This document shows positions 7,878 to 16,467 of a DNA stretch of 64,000 nt, one piece after another; position 1 is the stretch's first letter, and every line of letters starts with the position of its first letter. Source of the DNA: Croceimicrobium hydrocarbonivorans (GTDB lineage: Bacteria > Bacteroidota > Bacteroidia > Flavobacteriales > Schleiferiaceae). The position numbers and the translations under genes are program-made. Location: NCBI RefSeq assembly GCF_014524565.1, contig NZ_CP060139.1, positions 2,053,501 to 2,117,500 of the forward strand, read 5' to 3'. The notes beneath the pieces are model-generated. The model saw only the letters and a list, made by a program, of their open reading frames with translations. It ran no database searches and had not been told where the DNA came from.

Positions 7878-8633
7878 ATGGCTGAAAAGACTACAAGCAC
7901 GGTTCCCAAGGGTCAGAAATCCCAGTTTGCAGTTCCGTATTACGAGATATCCTACGATAAATTTTTTCAATTCGGTGTTTCCGTCGATTGTGTGGTCTTT
8001 GGCTACCATGAGAATCGCCTTAAAATTCTCCTTATTAAAAGGGGGGCCGCTCCTTTTATGGGGATGTGGGCCTTACCGGGAGACCTTGTATATCCTAATG
8101 AGAATATTGATGTGGCGGCGCAGCGGATTTTACGCGACCTCACCGGTATTGATAATCTCTTTATGGAGCAAACCAAGGTTTATGGTCAGGTAGATCGTCA
8201 CCCTGCCGGACGGGTAATCACCACTGGCTATTACTCCTTAATTGATATTGCCAAGCACGATCCTCACGCTTCCGCTTGGGCCGATGGAGTGTATTGGATG
8301 GATCTAAATGAAGTGCCTAAACTGGCATTCGACCATAGCGATATCCTCAAAGATGCCCTGCAAATCTTACAACAGCGGGTGCGTCATCAACCGGTGGGTT
8401 TTGAATTATTGCCGGAAAAATTCGCTTTGGCCGATCTACAAGCTTTGTACGAGGCCATTTTGAATGAGAGTTACGATAAGGCCAATTTCCGCAAGCGGAT
8501 CCTTAGCATGAACCTTTTGATCTCCTTAAAGGAGAACCAGAAAGATGTGCCCCACCGCCCAGCCCGTCTCTATAAATTCGATAAGCAGCGCTACGATGAG
8601 CTGATTGCCAAAGGCTTCTCTTTCGAATTGTAA
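7878..8633 (+). CDS. Nudix-domain/winged-helix sugar-responsive regulator (NrtR/AraR-like)
   Basis: Start chosen at ATG 7878 (MAEKTTS); an in-frame ATG at 7845 lies upstream of the predicted -7 box. About 251 residues. The N-terminal two thirds are a Nudix fold (SVDCVVFGYHENRLKILLIKRG ... GMWALPGDLVYP). The catalytic signature is degenerate: where REUxEE is expected the sequence reads RILRDL, so hydrolysis is probably lost. The C-terminal 80 residues (FALADLQALYEAILNESYDKANFRKRIL) are the winged-helix half seen in NrtR-type regulators; AraR of Bacteroides is a known relative that senses a sugar. It is the first gene of the laminarin operon, 34 nt before a sugar porter, so it probably senses glucose or a glucan-derived sugar (inference). 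Confidence 0.82.
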   Translation: MAEKTTSTVPKGQKSQFAVPYYEISYDKFFQFGVSVDCVVFGYHENRLKILLIKRGAAPFMGMWALPGDLVYPNENIDVAAQRILRDLTGIDNLFMEQTKVYGQVDRHPAGRVITTGYYSLIDIAKHDPHASAWADGVYWMDLNEVPKLAFDHSDILKDALQILQQRVRHQPVGFELLPEKFALADLQALYEAILNESYDKANFRKRILSMNLLISLKENQKDVPHRPARLYKFDKQRYDELIAKGFSFEL

Positions 8634-8667
8634 TTCTTCGCTAATCTGAGATTAAAACTAACAGCCT

Positions 8668-10314
8668 ATGAAAAAGGGTAATTCCGAATATGTATTTCTA
8701 ATTGCCTTGATTGTAGCCCTGGGTGGACTGCTCATGGGTTTCGATGCTTCCGTTATATCGGGAGTGGTAGGCTTTATTAAGGTCGAATTTGACTTGAGCA
8801 CCCTGCAATTGGGATGGTCGGTGGCTTCGCTTACCGTAGCCTCTACTATGGCCATGTTTGTGGCCGGACCTTTATCCGATCAGTTCGGTCGTAGAGCGGT
8901 ATTGCGCATTGCTGCGATTTTATATGCCATTTCTGCCATTGCTTCGGCTTTGGCGCCAGATTATACAACTCTGGTTATCGCCCGTATGATTGGCGGCTTT
9001 GGGGTAGGTGCTTCCTTAATCTTAGCGCCACTCTATATTGCCGAAATCGCCCCCAAGGATAAGCGTGGACGCCTGGTTTCTTTTAATCAGTTGAATATTG
9101 TGATCGGTATTTCACTGGCCTTCTTTAGTAATTACTGGATTCTCCAATTGGGGAAAAGTGATGCCGCCTGGGTGCAAAATCTTGGCATTGACCAAAACAA
9201 TTGGCGCTGGATGTTGGGCCTTGAGGCTTTACCCGCCATACTGTATTTCTTCGGCCTCTTTATGGTTCCGCGCAGTCCACGTTGGCTGATGATGAAGGGC
9301 AATAATGATGAAGCCCAAAAGGTAATGAGTCGAGTGGCTGGTCAGGAGAAAGCCCTGGAAGAGTTGGATCGGATCCGCAAGAATATTGAGGAAGACAGTA
9401 AGGTTGAAAAAGCCAGTTTGGGAGAGCTTTTCAAACCCGGTCTGCGCTTGGTTGTTACCATCGGAGTGGTAGTAGGCATATTACAACAGATCACCGGTAT
9501 TAATGCGGTGTTCTTCTATGCACCTATGATTTTTGAACAAAGCGGTTTAGGTACCGATGCCGCTTTTATGCAAGCTATTTTAGTGGGATTAGTCAACTTG
9601 GTTTTCACCATTCTGGCCATTCTCTTTATCGATCGCCTTGGGCGTAAACCGCTTTTAACCTTCGGGGTGGCGGGCATTACCATCTCCATGTTGGTTTTAA
9701 GTTATGGCTTCAATAAAGCTACCTACAGTTTAGATGAGCAGGCCATTGCTTCTCTGGAATACAAAATACAAGCAGCGGCTGCCGAAGAAGGGCAGGAATT
9801 AAAAGATTTTGCTGATTGGAGCGAAGCAGAAAAGGCCGCTCTGGTTCAAGAAAGTAAGATTAAGCCCATGCTTGCCAAGGACTTTAATGATGGTGATTTG
9901 TATTTAGCAGAGGTGGCGGCTTTAATGCCTGATCTGGATATGGAAAGTCATCGTCAGGATTTCCTTAATTCCGCGATTCACCTCAATACCTATTTGATAT
10001 TAGTAGCCTTGCTGGCTTTTGTGGCCTCCTTTGCGATTTCCATTGGACCGGTAATGTGGGTGCTCTTTTCCGAATTATTCCCCAATCGCATTCGCGGAAT
10101 CGCCATTTCCTTTGTAGGGGTAATCAATTCTTTGGTAAGCACCATTGTACAGTTTGTATTCCCCTGGGAACTTGAAACCATCGGGAGCTCGCTCACCTTC
10201 CTCTTATTTGGATTATTCGCCTTTGCAGGCCTGATCTTTATCATTCGCAGCATTCCTGAAACCAAGGGACGTTCGCTGGAGGAATTAGAGAAAATCCTGA
10301 TCAAAGAAGATTGA
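8668..10314 (+). CDS. MFS sugar porter (GLUT/XylE-type sugar:H+ symporter)
   Basis: 548 residues with twelve predicted membrane spans. Sugar-porter signatures are present: LLMGFDASVISG in TM1, DQFGRRAVL between TM2 and 3, VPRSPRWLMMKG before the central loop, QQITGINAVFFYAP in TM7, DRLGRKPLL between TM8 and 9, and PETKGRSLEELE at the C-terminus. Longer than the usual 450-490 residues because about 90 mostly acidic, soluble residues (about 345-435) are inserted between TM9 and TM10. Second gene of the laminarin operon, ending 1 nt before the GH16 gene. It should carry glucose or a short glucan oligosaccharide across the inner membrane; which one is not shown by sequence. Confidence 0.9.
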   Translation: MKKGNSEYVFLIALIVALGGLLMGFDASVISGVVGFIKVEFDLSTLQLGWSVASLTVASTMAMFVAGPLSDQFGRRAVLRIAAILYAISAIASALAPDYTTLVIARMIGGFGVGASLILAPLYIAEIAPKDKRGRLVSFNQLNIVIGISLAFFSNYWILQLGKSDAAWVQNLGIDQNNWRWMLGLEALPAILYFFGLFMVPRSPRWLMMKGNNDEAQKVMSRVAGQEKALEELDRIRKNIEEDSKVEKASLGELFKPGLRLVVTIGVVVGILQQITGINAVFFYAPMIFEQSGLGTDAAFMQAILVGLVNLVFTILAILFIDRLGRKPLLTFGVAGITISMLVLSYGFNKATYSLDEQAIASLEYKIQAAAAEEGQELKDFADWSEAEKAALVQESKIKPMLAKDFNDGDLYLAEVAALMPDLDMESHRQDFLNSAIHLNTYLILVALLAFVASFAISIGPVMWVLFSELFPNRIRGIAISFVGVINSLVSTIVQFVFPWELETIGSSLTFLLFGLFAFAGLIFIIRSIPETKGRSLEELEKILIKED

Positions 10315-10315
10315 T

Positions 10316-11530
10316 ATGAAAGCTATTTATTTGGGAATTTTCAGCCTGGCCCTTTGGTCCTGCCAAGGTCCCGAAAGTCCGGTCGAAAAGGATCCCCTGC
10401 ATTTAAATGCTCAAGATTTAGGGGCGCCTCAAGACAGTCTTTTAATCGCTAAGGGCGGTGCCCAAATCGACTTCACGCTTCCCATTACTGAGGCGGGTCG
10501 CTATGAGGTGAGATTAAAGGCCAGCAGCAGCGATAGTGCTCTGATTTGGATTGAAGATTATATCCATAATCCGGACGGACGGACTTATAATATCACGGGA
10601 AATATGCTGGCTCTAGCCGATGGCAGTCCGGTAGGCATTGTGGGCAGTCCGCTTGATACCGGTAAGCATGCCATGCGCTTGCATGTTTCTGGCGGGAAAG
10701 CACAAATCGAAAGCCTGTCTTTTAAACTGATCAAGAAACTACAGAAAACACCTGCGATCCATGAGCAGTCTATGGAGGGCGAGGAATGGGATTTGGTTTG
10801 GAGCGATGAGTTTGAGGGCTCGGGTTTGCCAGACAGCACAAAATGGTCTTACAATATTGGTAATTGGGGCTGGGGAAATAATGAGCCGCAATACTATACC
10901 GAAGGACGGCTGGAAAATGCCCGTCAGGAGAACGGCAACTTAATTATTGAAGCGCGTAAAAATGATCAAGGGCAAGCCTGGACTTCAGCGCGCCTTACTA
11001 CCCAAGGCAAGCATGCCTTTACCTATGGTCGAATTGAATTTAGAGCGAAAGTTCCCGTAGGTCGTGGAACCTGGGCTGCCGGTTGGTTATTGGGTGATGC
11101 CTATCGCGATGAGCTTTCCTGGCCTTATTGTGGGGAAATTGATGTGCTGGAATGTGTGGGCTTCGAAATTAATGACAGTACCGGTTTGGGTAAGAACCAT
11201 GCCACCTGCCATACCCGTGCCTATTACTTTAAACAAGGCAATCAGATTGGGTCTGAGATTGCAGTCGACAGCATGAACACTAAGTTCCATACCTATGCTA
11301 TTGAATGGTACCCCGATCGTATTGAAGGTTATTTGGATGGCGAGCATTATTATACTTACGATAAGAATGCCAATGAACTGGAATGGCCCTTTGATAAGCC
11401 TCAAAATATTATCCTCAACCTCGCAGTGGGCGGCGGCTGGGGTGGTGCCCAGGGTATTGATCCCCAATGGGAAAAGCATCAGTATATCCTCGACTATGTA
11501 AGGGTCTATCAAAGGAAAGGGGCGAACTAA
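10316..11530 (+). CDS. GH16 beta-1,3-glucanase (laminarinase) lipoprotein
   Basis: 404 residues. A lipoprotein signal (SLALWSC, Cys about 16) anchors it to a membrane. Residues 30-135 form a beta-sandwich-like module (AGRYEVRLKASS ... MRLHVSGGKAQIESLSFKL) that resembles carbohydrate-binding modules. GH16 follows from about 155 (WDLVWSDEFEGSGLPDSTKW, WGWGNNEPQYY). The active site GEIDVLE gives nucleophile E274, D276 and acid/base E279. The NNEPQYY and WP(Y/A)CGEID context is that of laminarinase-type GH16. It sits 1 nt after the MFS gene and its stop overlaps the GH30 start (TAATG), so the genes are translationally coupled. Confidence 0.93.
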   Translation: MKAIYLGIFSLALWSCQGPESPVEKDPLHLNAQDLGAPQDSLLIAKGGAQIDFTLPITEAGRYEVRLKASSSDSALIWIEDYIHNPDGRTYNITGNMLALADGSPVGIVGSPLDTGKHAMRLHVSGGKAQIESLSFKLIKKLQKTPAIHEQSMEGEEWDLVWSDEFEGSGLPDSTKWSYNIGNWGWGNNEPQYYTEGRLENARQENGNLIIEARKNDQGQAWTSARLTTQGKHAFTYGRIEFRAKVPVGRGTWAAGWLLGDAYRDELSWPYCGEIDVLECVGFEINDSTGLGKNHATCHTRAYYFKQGNQIGSEIAVDSMNTKFHTYAIEWYPDRIEGYLDGEHYYTYDKNANELEWPFDKPQNIILNLAVGGGWGGAQGIDPQWEKHQYILDYVRVYQRKGAN

Positions 11531-13023
11531 TGCGGATCTTCAAAACATCCTTGTTTTTAAGCCTGATATTGGCGGCTTGTCAACCGCAGGAAAAGCCTGA
11601 ATTGGAGGTTTACCAAAGTTCGGCCAGCGGAGATCGCTTAAAGAAGATTAATGCGGTGGCTGGTCAGGCAGACTTTCAAATTCATTTGGATAGCACTCAG
11701 CATTTTCAGCGCATCGAAGGTTTTGGAGGGGCCATCACCGAATCCAGTGCTCATTTGATTCAAGCCCTTCCGGCAGATCAGCGCCAAGCGCTATTGGCGG
11801 CCTATTTTAGTGATAGCGCTTCGGCCTATAATTTGGCCCGTCTGCATATCAATTCCTGCGATTTTTCTCTTTCCTCCTATGCCTATGTGGCGGAGGGCGA
11901 TGCCACCTTGAGCAGTTTTGATCTGGCTCCGGATCGCGATGATATCATTCCCACCGCCCAGCAAGCCCTGGCTTTGGCCGATGGGGATTTACGCTTTTTT
12001 GCCTCTCCCTGGACGGCTCCGCCCTGGATGAAGGACAATAAGCATTGGTATGGCGGCAAGCTATTGCCCAAATACTATGATCTCTGGGCTCAGTATTTTG
12101 TGAAGTATGCCCAGGCTTACGCCGATGAAGGCCTCCCCATTTGGGGCTTTACCATCGAAAATGAACCCTTGGGTAATGATGCCAATTGGGAGAGCATGCA
12201 TTTTAGTCCCGAAGAAATGGCTCAATTCATTAAAGGGCATTTGGCTCCCACTTTGAAAGCCGCAGGATTGGAATCTCAGCTTTTTATCTACGATCAAAAT
12301 CGAGGTAAAGAACTGGAAGAATGGGCCGATCATCTCTTAAGTGATAGCAGCCTGCTTCCCGAAATTTATGGCACCGCGGTGCATTGGTATACCAGTACTT
12401 ATAAGTGGTTCCCCGAATCTTTACAACATACCCATAAACTAGCTCCTAAAAAGCAAATTTGGAATACCGAGGCCTGTGTAGATGCCGAAGTTCCACACTG
12501 GCAGGACGATGCCTGGTATTGGAAAAAAGAGGCCACCGACTGGGGTTATACCTGGGCTCCTGAATCAGATAAGCCAGATCATCCCAAATATGTTCCCGTG
12601 TATCGCTATGCCCGTGATATTATTGGCTGTCTTAATAATGAGGTAAGCGCCTGGGTAGATTGGAATATCGTTCTCGATCGGCAAGGCGGTCCCAATCATG
12701 CTTCCAATTGGTGTGTAGCGCCGGTGATTGTAGATACGACCAGCGCGCAGATTTACTACACTCCGCTCTATGATGCGCTACGTCATTTTAGCCATTTCAT
12801 TAAGGCAGGAGCATATAAGATTCAAGCCGAATCGAATTTACCGGAAGGCGTGCATTTTACCGCAGTTCGCAATCCGGATGGTAGTCTGGCTTTAGTTGTT
12901 TTAAACACGACTAATCAAGAACTAAATATTGAACTGAAACTGGAAAATCAGCATCTAGGCTTAACGGCAATTGCGCCATCAGCCCTACAAACTCTGGTGG
13001 TTCCGGTTAAAGGAAAAGCATAA
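11530..13023 (+). CDS. GH30 family beta-glucanase lipoprotein (probable beta-1,6-glucanase)
   Basis: Start taken at ATG 11530, which overlaps the previous stop by one base and gives a lipoprotein signal (LSLILAAC). An earlier in-frame ATG at 11467 lies inside the GH16 gene and would bury the signal. About 497 residues. GH30 features: QRIEGFGGAITESSAH at the start of the barrel, SPWTAPPWMK, acid/base E212 in TIENEP and nucleophile E314 in IWNTEAC, then a C-terminal beta domain. In laminarin loci GH30 enzymes remove beta-1,6-linked glucose branches; exact linkage here is inferred from context. Stop TAA is directly followed by the next ATG. Confidence 0.9.
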   Translation: MRIFKTSLFLSLILAACQPQEKPELEVYQSSASGDRLKKINAVAGQADFQIHLDSTQHFQRIEGFGGAITESSAHLIQALPADQRQALLAAYFSDSASAYNLARLHINSCDFSLSSYAYVAEGDATLSSFDLAPDRDDIIPTAQQALALADGDLRFFASPWTAPPWMKDNKHWYGGKLLPKYYDLWAQYFVKYAQAYADEGLPIWGFTIENEPLGNDANWESMHFSPEEMAQFIKGHLAPTLKAAGLESQLFIYDQNRGKELEEWADHLLSDSSLLPEIYGTAVHWYTSTYKWFPESLQHTHKLAPKKQIWNTEACVDAEVPHWQDDAWYWKKEATDWGYTWAPESDKPDHPKYVPVYRYARDIIGCLNNEVSAWVDWNIVLDRQGGPNHASNWCVAPVIVDTTSAQIYYTPLYDALRHFSHFIKAGAYKIQAESNLPEGVHFTAVRNPDGSLALVVLNTTNQELNIELKLENQHLGLTAIAPSALQTLVVPVKGKA

Positions 13024-16000
13024 ATGAGGAAAGTAAAGCTGGGATCGCAAGTATTGCAAGCGCAAGCCATGGAAGCCAAAGGTGACTTTGTAAATTTTGA
13101 AGGGCAAGCCTTTTACCGTATCCAAAAGGTAAATGCCTTGCCTCCCTTTTTTATGACTTTGGTGAGTCCCTACGATCATTGGTTATTTGTGGCTAGCAAT
13201 GGCGGTCTTACGGCCGGTCGTGCTGAAGCTGAAAACGCACTTTTCCCCTATTATACCGATGATAAGCTAATTGATAATGCGGCCTTCACTGGTCCGCGTA
13301 CTCTTATTCGAGCAGAGAATAAGGACGATCAGAGCCTTTCCCTTTGGGAGCCTTTCGACCCTAATGAAAGGGGCTGGTATCAAATCGAGCGCAATCTCTA
13401 CAAAAGCTTGCAAGCTGATCAATTGGTATTTGAAGAAATTAACCAAGATCTTCAACTGCGTTTCGCCTATCGTTGGGCCTTCTCGCAAAAGCATGGTTTT
13501 GTGCGCGATTGCTGGTTGGAGAATTTATCCGATCAAAATCAAAAAATTGAATGTCTCGATGGTCTGGAGAACCTCTTGCCTTATGGGGTAGAAACCCTTA
13601 TGCAAGATCGCCGCAGTACCTTGGTAGACGCCTATAAAAAGAATGAGCTGGAGCCCGAAACTGCTTTGGGTATATTCAGCCTTAGCTCCAATATTGTAGA
13701 CAAGGCCGAGCCTAGCGAATCTTTAATTGCCAATGTAGTTTGGTCGCCTCAAAAGCCAGATCTCTGCCTCTTAAGCAGTGCGCAGATTAAGAACTTCCAG
13801 CAAGGTGGAGATCTGGAAGCAGAAACTTTTACTAAGGCCCAAAAAGCGGCCTGGTTGGCTTTACGCCGATGGGATTTAAAGGTCGGGCAAAAAGTGCAGT
13901 GGAGCTTGGTGGCAGAAGTAGGCCTATCCACCGCCAAGGTGCATAATTTAAAAGCCGAGCTGCAAGCACCTGGAATAGCCGCCAGCCTGGAGAAAGAAAT
14001 TGCCCAGAGTCGCCTAGAGCTCGAAAGCCTGGTGGCTAAGGCCGATGGCTTGCAATGTAGTGGAAATGCTTTGGTGCAAAGCCGTCATTACAGCAATGTG
14101 CTCTATAATATCATGCGGGGTGGGCTTTTCGAATCGGGCTATCAAATCGATAGTCAGGATTTTAAGCAATACCTCAAACTTAGCAATCGGCCCCTAGCCC
14201 TAAAGGAGCAAAGCTTGCTGGACTCCTTACCCGCTAAACTGACTTATTCGGAGCTTTTAAGCTTTGTTCAGAATAGTGCCAATCTCGATATGCGTCGTTT
14301 GGCCAGTGAATATTTACCCCTGAGTTTTAGTCGTCGCCATGGCGATCCCTCGCGTCCCTGGAATCGTTTTAGCATCCAACATTTGGATGAACAAGGGCAG
14401 AAAATTCTCAATTATGAAGGCAATTGGCGGGATATCTTCCAAAATTGGGAGGCCCTGGCTTATTCCTTTCCTGCCTTTATCGAGGGCATGATTTTCAAAT
14501 TTGTGAATGCCAGCACGGTGGATGGCTACAATCCTTATCGCATCGCCAAAAATGGCATCGATTGGGAAGTGATTGAGCCGGATGATTCCTGGTCTTTTAT
14601 TGGCTATTGGGGCGATCATCAATTGATCTACCTCCTGCGTTTATTGGAGCATTGCGAAAAACATTATCCGCAAAAGCTGGCCGGCCTTTGCAATGAAAAT
14701 TGCTTTGTGTACGCCGATGTACCCTACCGACTGAAAAGCTATGCGGAGATTCTTCAAGATCCGCAGGATACCATTCTTTTTGATCAAGCGCTCCATGCGC
14801 AGGCCGAATCCCGCTTTAAGGAAATCGGTGCCGATGGTAAATTGATCTGGAATGCTGACAAACCTCTAAGAGCAAATCTGGGTGAGAAAATTATGCTTAG
14901 CCTGCTCACTAAGCTCTACAATTTGGTGCCCGGCGGTGGTATTTGGATGAATACCCAAAGGCCAGAATGGAATGATGCCAATAATGCCTTAGTCGGTCAG
15001 GGCTTGAGTATGGTAAGCCTTTATTATCTGCGTCGTTTTATGGCCTTTATGCTCGATTGGATTTCCAATGATGAGGGCGAATGGCATTTGAATTCGACCC
15101 TAATGGCTCTTTACAAAGACCTGAATTTGATTGTTAAGGAGCATAGCAATAAAGAGCGTTTCAGCGATAGCGAACGCAAAGACTTTATGGATCGCATGGG
15201 CTTAGCAGGTGAGGCCTACCGGCAATTAGCTTACCGCGGCGAATTAGGGGTGAAGGAGCCTTTAAGGCTGAAGGACCTTCACGAGTTCTGTGAACAGACC
15301 CTGGAATTGGTAGACCGCAGTATTGCTGAAAACCGCAAGGAGAATGCCCTGTACCATGCTTATAATTTACTGGCCTTAGAAGAGAAAGAAGCGCAGATAG
15401 AGCATCTGTACGAAATGCTCGAAGGTCAGGTAGCGGTGTTGAGTGCCGAGAAACTCAATCCGGCGGAAGCCCTGGAAGTGCTGGATGCCTTAAAAGCATC
15501 GGCCATGTACCGCGAAAATCAGTATTCCTATTTGCTTTATCCCGATCGGCAATTGGCGGGCTTTTTAGAGAAGAATCGCATTCGCCCCGAGCAAATTGAA
15601 GGCAAGCAATTAAGCCATGCCTTACTCGAAAAAGATGTGCAAGGGGATTATCATTTTAAAGGTCAGTTTCGCAATGCCAAGGACCTCAAGGCGGCTCTGG
15701 AAAAACTGGCCTTGGAAGATCAGGCCGAAGCAGTAGATGCCGAGGCTAAGTTTTGGTTTGAGCTCTATGAGCAATCTTTTGTGCATCGCGAGTTTACCGG
15801 ACGCTCCGGAACTTTTTACGGCTATGAAGGGCTGGGCAGTATTTACTGGCACATGGTTTCCAAATTGCTTTTAGCAGTGCAGGAGAATTTGCGGGCCGCG
15901 AAGCACAATGGCGCTTCGGCCGATGTTTTGGGCCGCTTGATCGATCATTATTACGAAATCCGAGCGGGAATTGGTGCCAATAAGAGTCCACAGCTATACG

Positions 16001-16437
16001 GTGCCTTTCCCTTTGATGCCTATTCCCATACCCCTTCCACCGCTGGAGCCCAGCAACCGGGAATGACCGGCCAGGTGAAGGAAGATGTGCTAAACCGCTG
16101 GTCCGAATTGGGCCTCGAAGTGCGTGCCGGACAATTGCATCTGGATCCTTTTTTCCTGGCGGAAGATGAATTTTTACAGGAAGGGAGAAGCTTTAAATAT
16201 GTGGATGCAGCCGGCCAATGGCAAAGCTTGGATGTTGAAGCCGGGGAGCTGGCATTTAGCTATTGCTCCGTGCCCTTTATCTACCGCAAGGCCCAAAAAG
16301 CAGAGCTGCGAATTGAATTCTTTGGAGCGGCTCCCGAAGAATATTCAGAGCAGCAAATCAATGAAAAATGGAGTCGATCGCTGTTTGATCGACATCACGA
16401 AATACAAGTAATAAGGGTGGATCTGCCCTTGCACTAA
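13024..16437 (+). CDS. Large cytoplasmic glycoside phosphorylase-like protein (GH94/GH149-like, putative beta-1,3-glucan oligosaccharide phosphorylase)
   Basis: 1137 residues, no signal peptide, so cytoplasmic. The order fits the phosphorylase clan that includes GH94: an N-terminal beta-sandwich (SPYDHWLFVASNGGLTAGRAEAENALFPYYTDD), a helical linker, then an (alpha/alpha)6 barrel. A candidate catalytic acid is one of the two Asp in EPDDSWSFIGYWGDHQ (about 520). A conserved-looking SHTPSTAGAQQPGMTG near 1012-1027 sits where GH94 enzymes bind phosphate. At about 1100 residues it is much larger than cellobiose phosphorylase (about 800) and closer to GH149. Located between GH30 and GH81 genes, it would phosphorolyse imported beta-1,3-oligoglucans to glucose-1-phosphate. 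Family number and substrate are inferred. Confidence 0.72.
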   Translation: MRKVKLGSQVLQAQAMEAKGDFVNFEGQAFYRIQKVNALPPFFMTLVSPYDHWLFVASNGGLTAGRAEAENALFPYYTDDKLIDNAAFTGPRTLIRAENKDDQSLSLWEPFDPNERGWYQIERNLYKSLQADQLVFEEINQDLQLRFAYRWAFSQKHGFVRDCWLENLSDQNQKIECLDGLENLLPYGVETLMQDRRSTLVDAYKKNELEPETALGIFSLSSNIVDKAEPSESLIANVVWSPQKPDLCLLSSAQIKNFQQGGDLEAETFTKAQKAAWLALRRWDLKVGQKVQWSLVAEVGLSTAKVHNLKAELQAPGIAASLEKEIAQSRLELESLVAKADGLQCSGNALVQSRHYSNVLYNIMRGGLFESGYQIDSQDFKQYLKLSNRPLALKEQSLLDSLPAKLTYSELLSFVQNSANLDMRRLASEYLPLSFSRRHGDPSRPWNRFSIQHLDEQGQKILNYEGNWRDIFQNWEALAYSFPAFIEGMIFKFVNASTVDGYNPYRIAKNGIDWEVIEPDDSWSFIGYWGDHQLIYLLRLLEHCEKHYPQKLAGLCNENCFVYADVPYRLKSYAEILQDPQDTILFDQALHAQAESRFKEIGADGKLIWNADKPLRANLGEKIMLSLLTKLYNLVPGGGIWMNTQRPEWNDANNALVGQGLSMVSLYYLRRFMAFMLDWISNDEGEWHLNSTLMALYKDLNLIVKEHSNKERFSDSERKDFMDRMGLAGEAYRQLAYRGELGVKEPLRLKDLHEFCEQTLELVDRSIAENRKENALYHAYNLLALEEKEAQIEHLYEMLEGQVAVLSAEKLNPAEALEVLDALKASAMYRENQYSYLLYPDRQLAGFLEKNRIRPEQIEGKQLSHALLEKDVQGDYHFKGQFRNAKDLKAALEKLALEDQAEAVDAEAKFWFELYEQSFVHREFTGRSGTFYGYEGLGSIYWHMVSKLLLAVQENLRAAKHNGASADVLGRLIDHYYEIRAGIGANKSPQLYGAFPFDAYSHTPSTAGAQQPGMTGQVKEDVLNRWSELGLEVRAGQLHLDPFFLAEDEFLQEGRSFKYVDAAGQWQSLDVEAGELAFSYCSVPFIYRKAQKAELRIEFFGAAPEEYSEQQINEKWSRSLFDRHHEIQVIRVDLPLH

Positions 16438-16467
16438 GCAATTTAGGTCGGAATAAATACGCTGATT

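Noticed and set aside
11467-11529. Upstream start for the GH30 gene
   Set aside because: The added residues lie within the GH16 gene and precede a clear lipoprotein signal; the TAATG overlap at 11528-11532 supports the later start.
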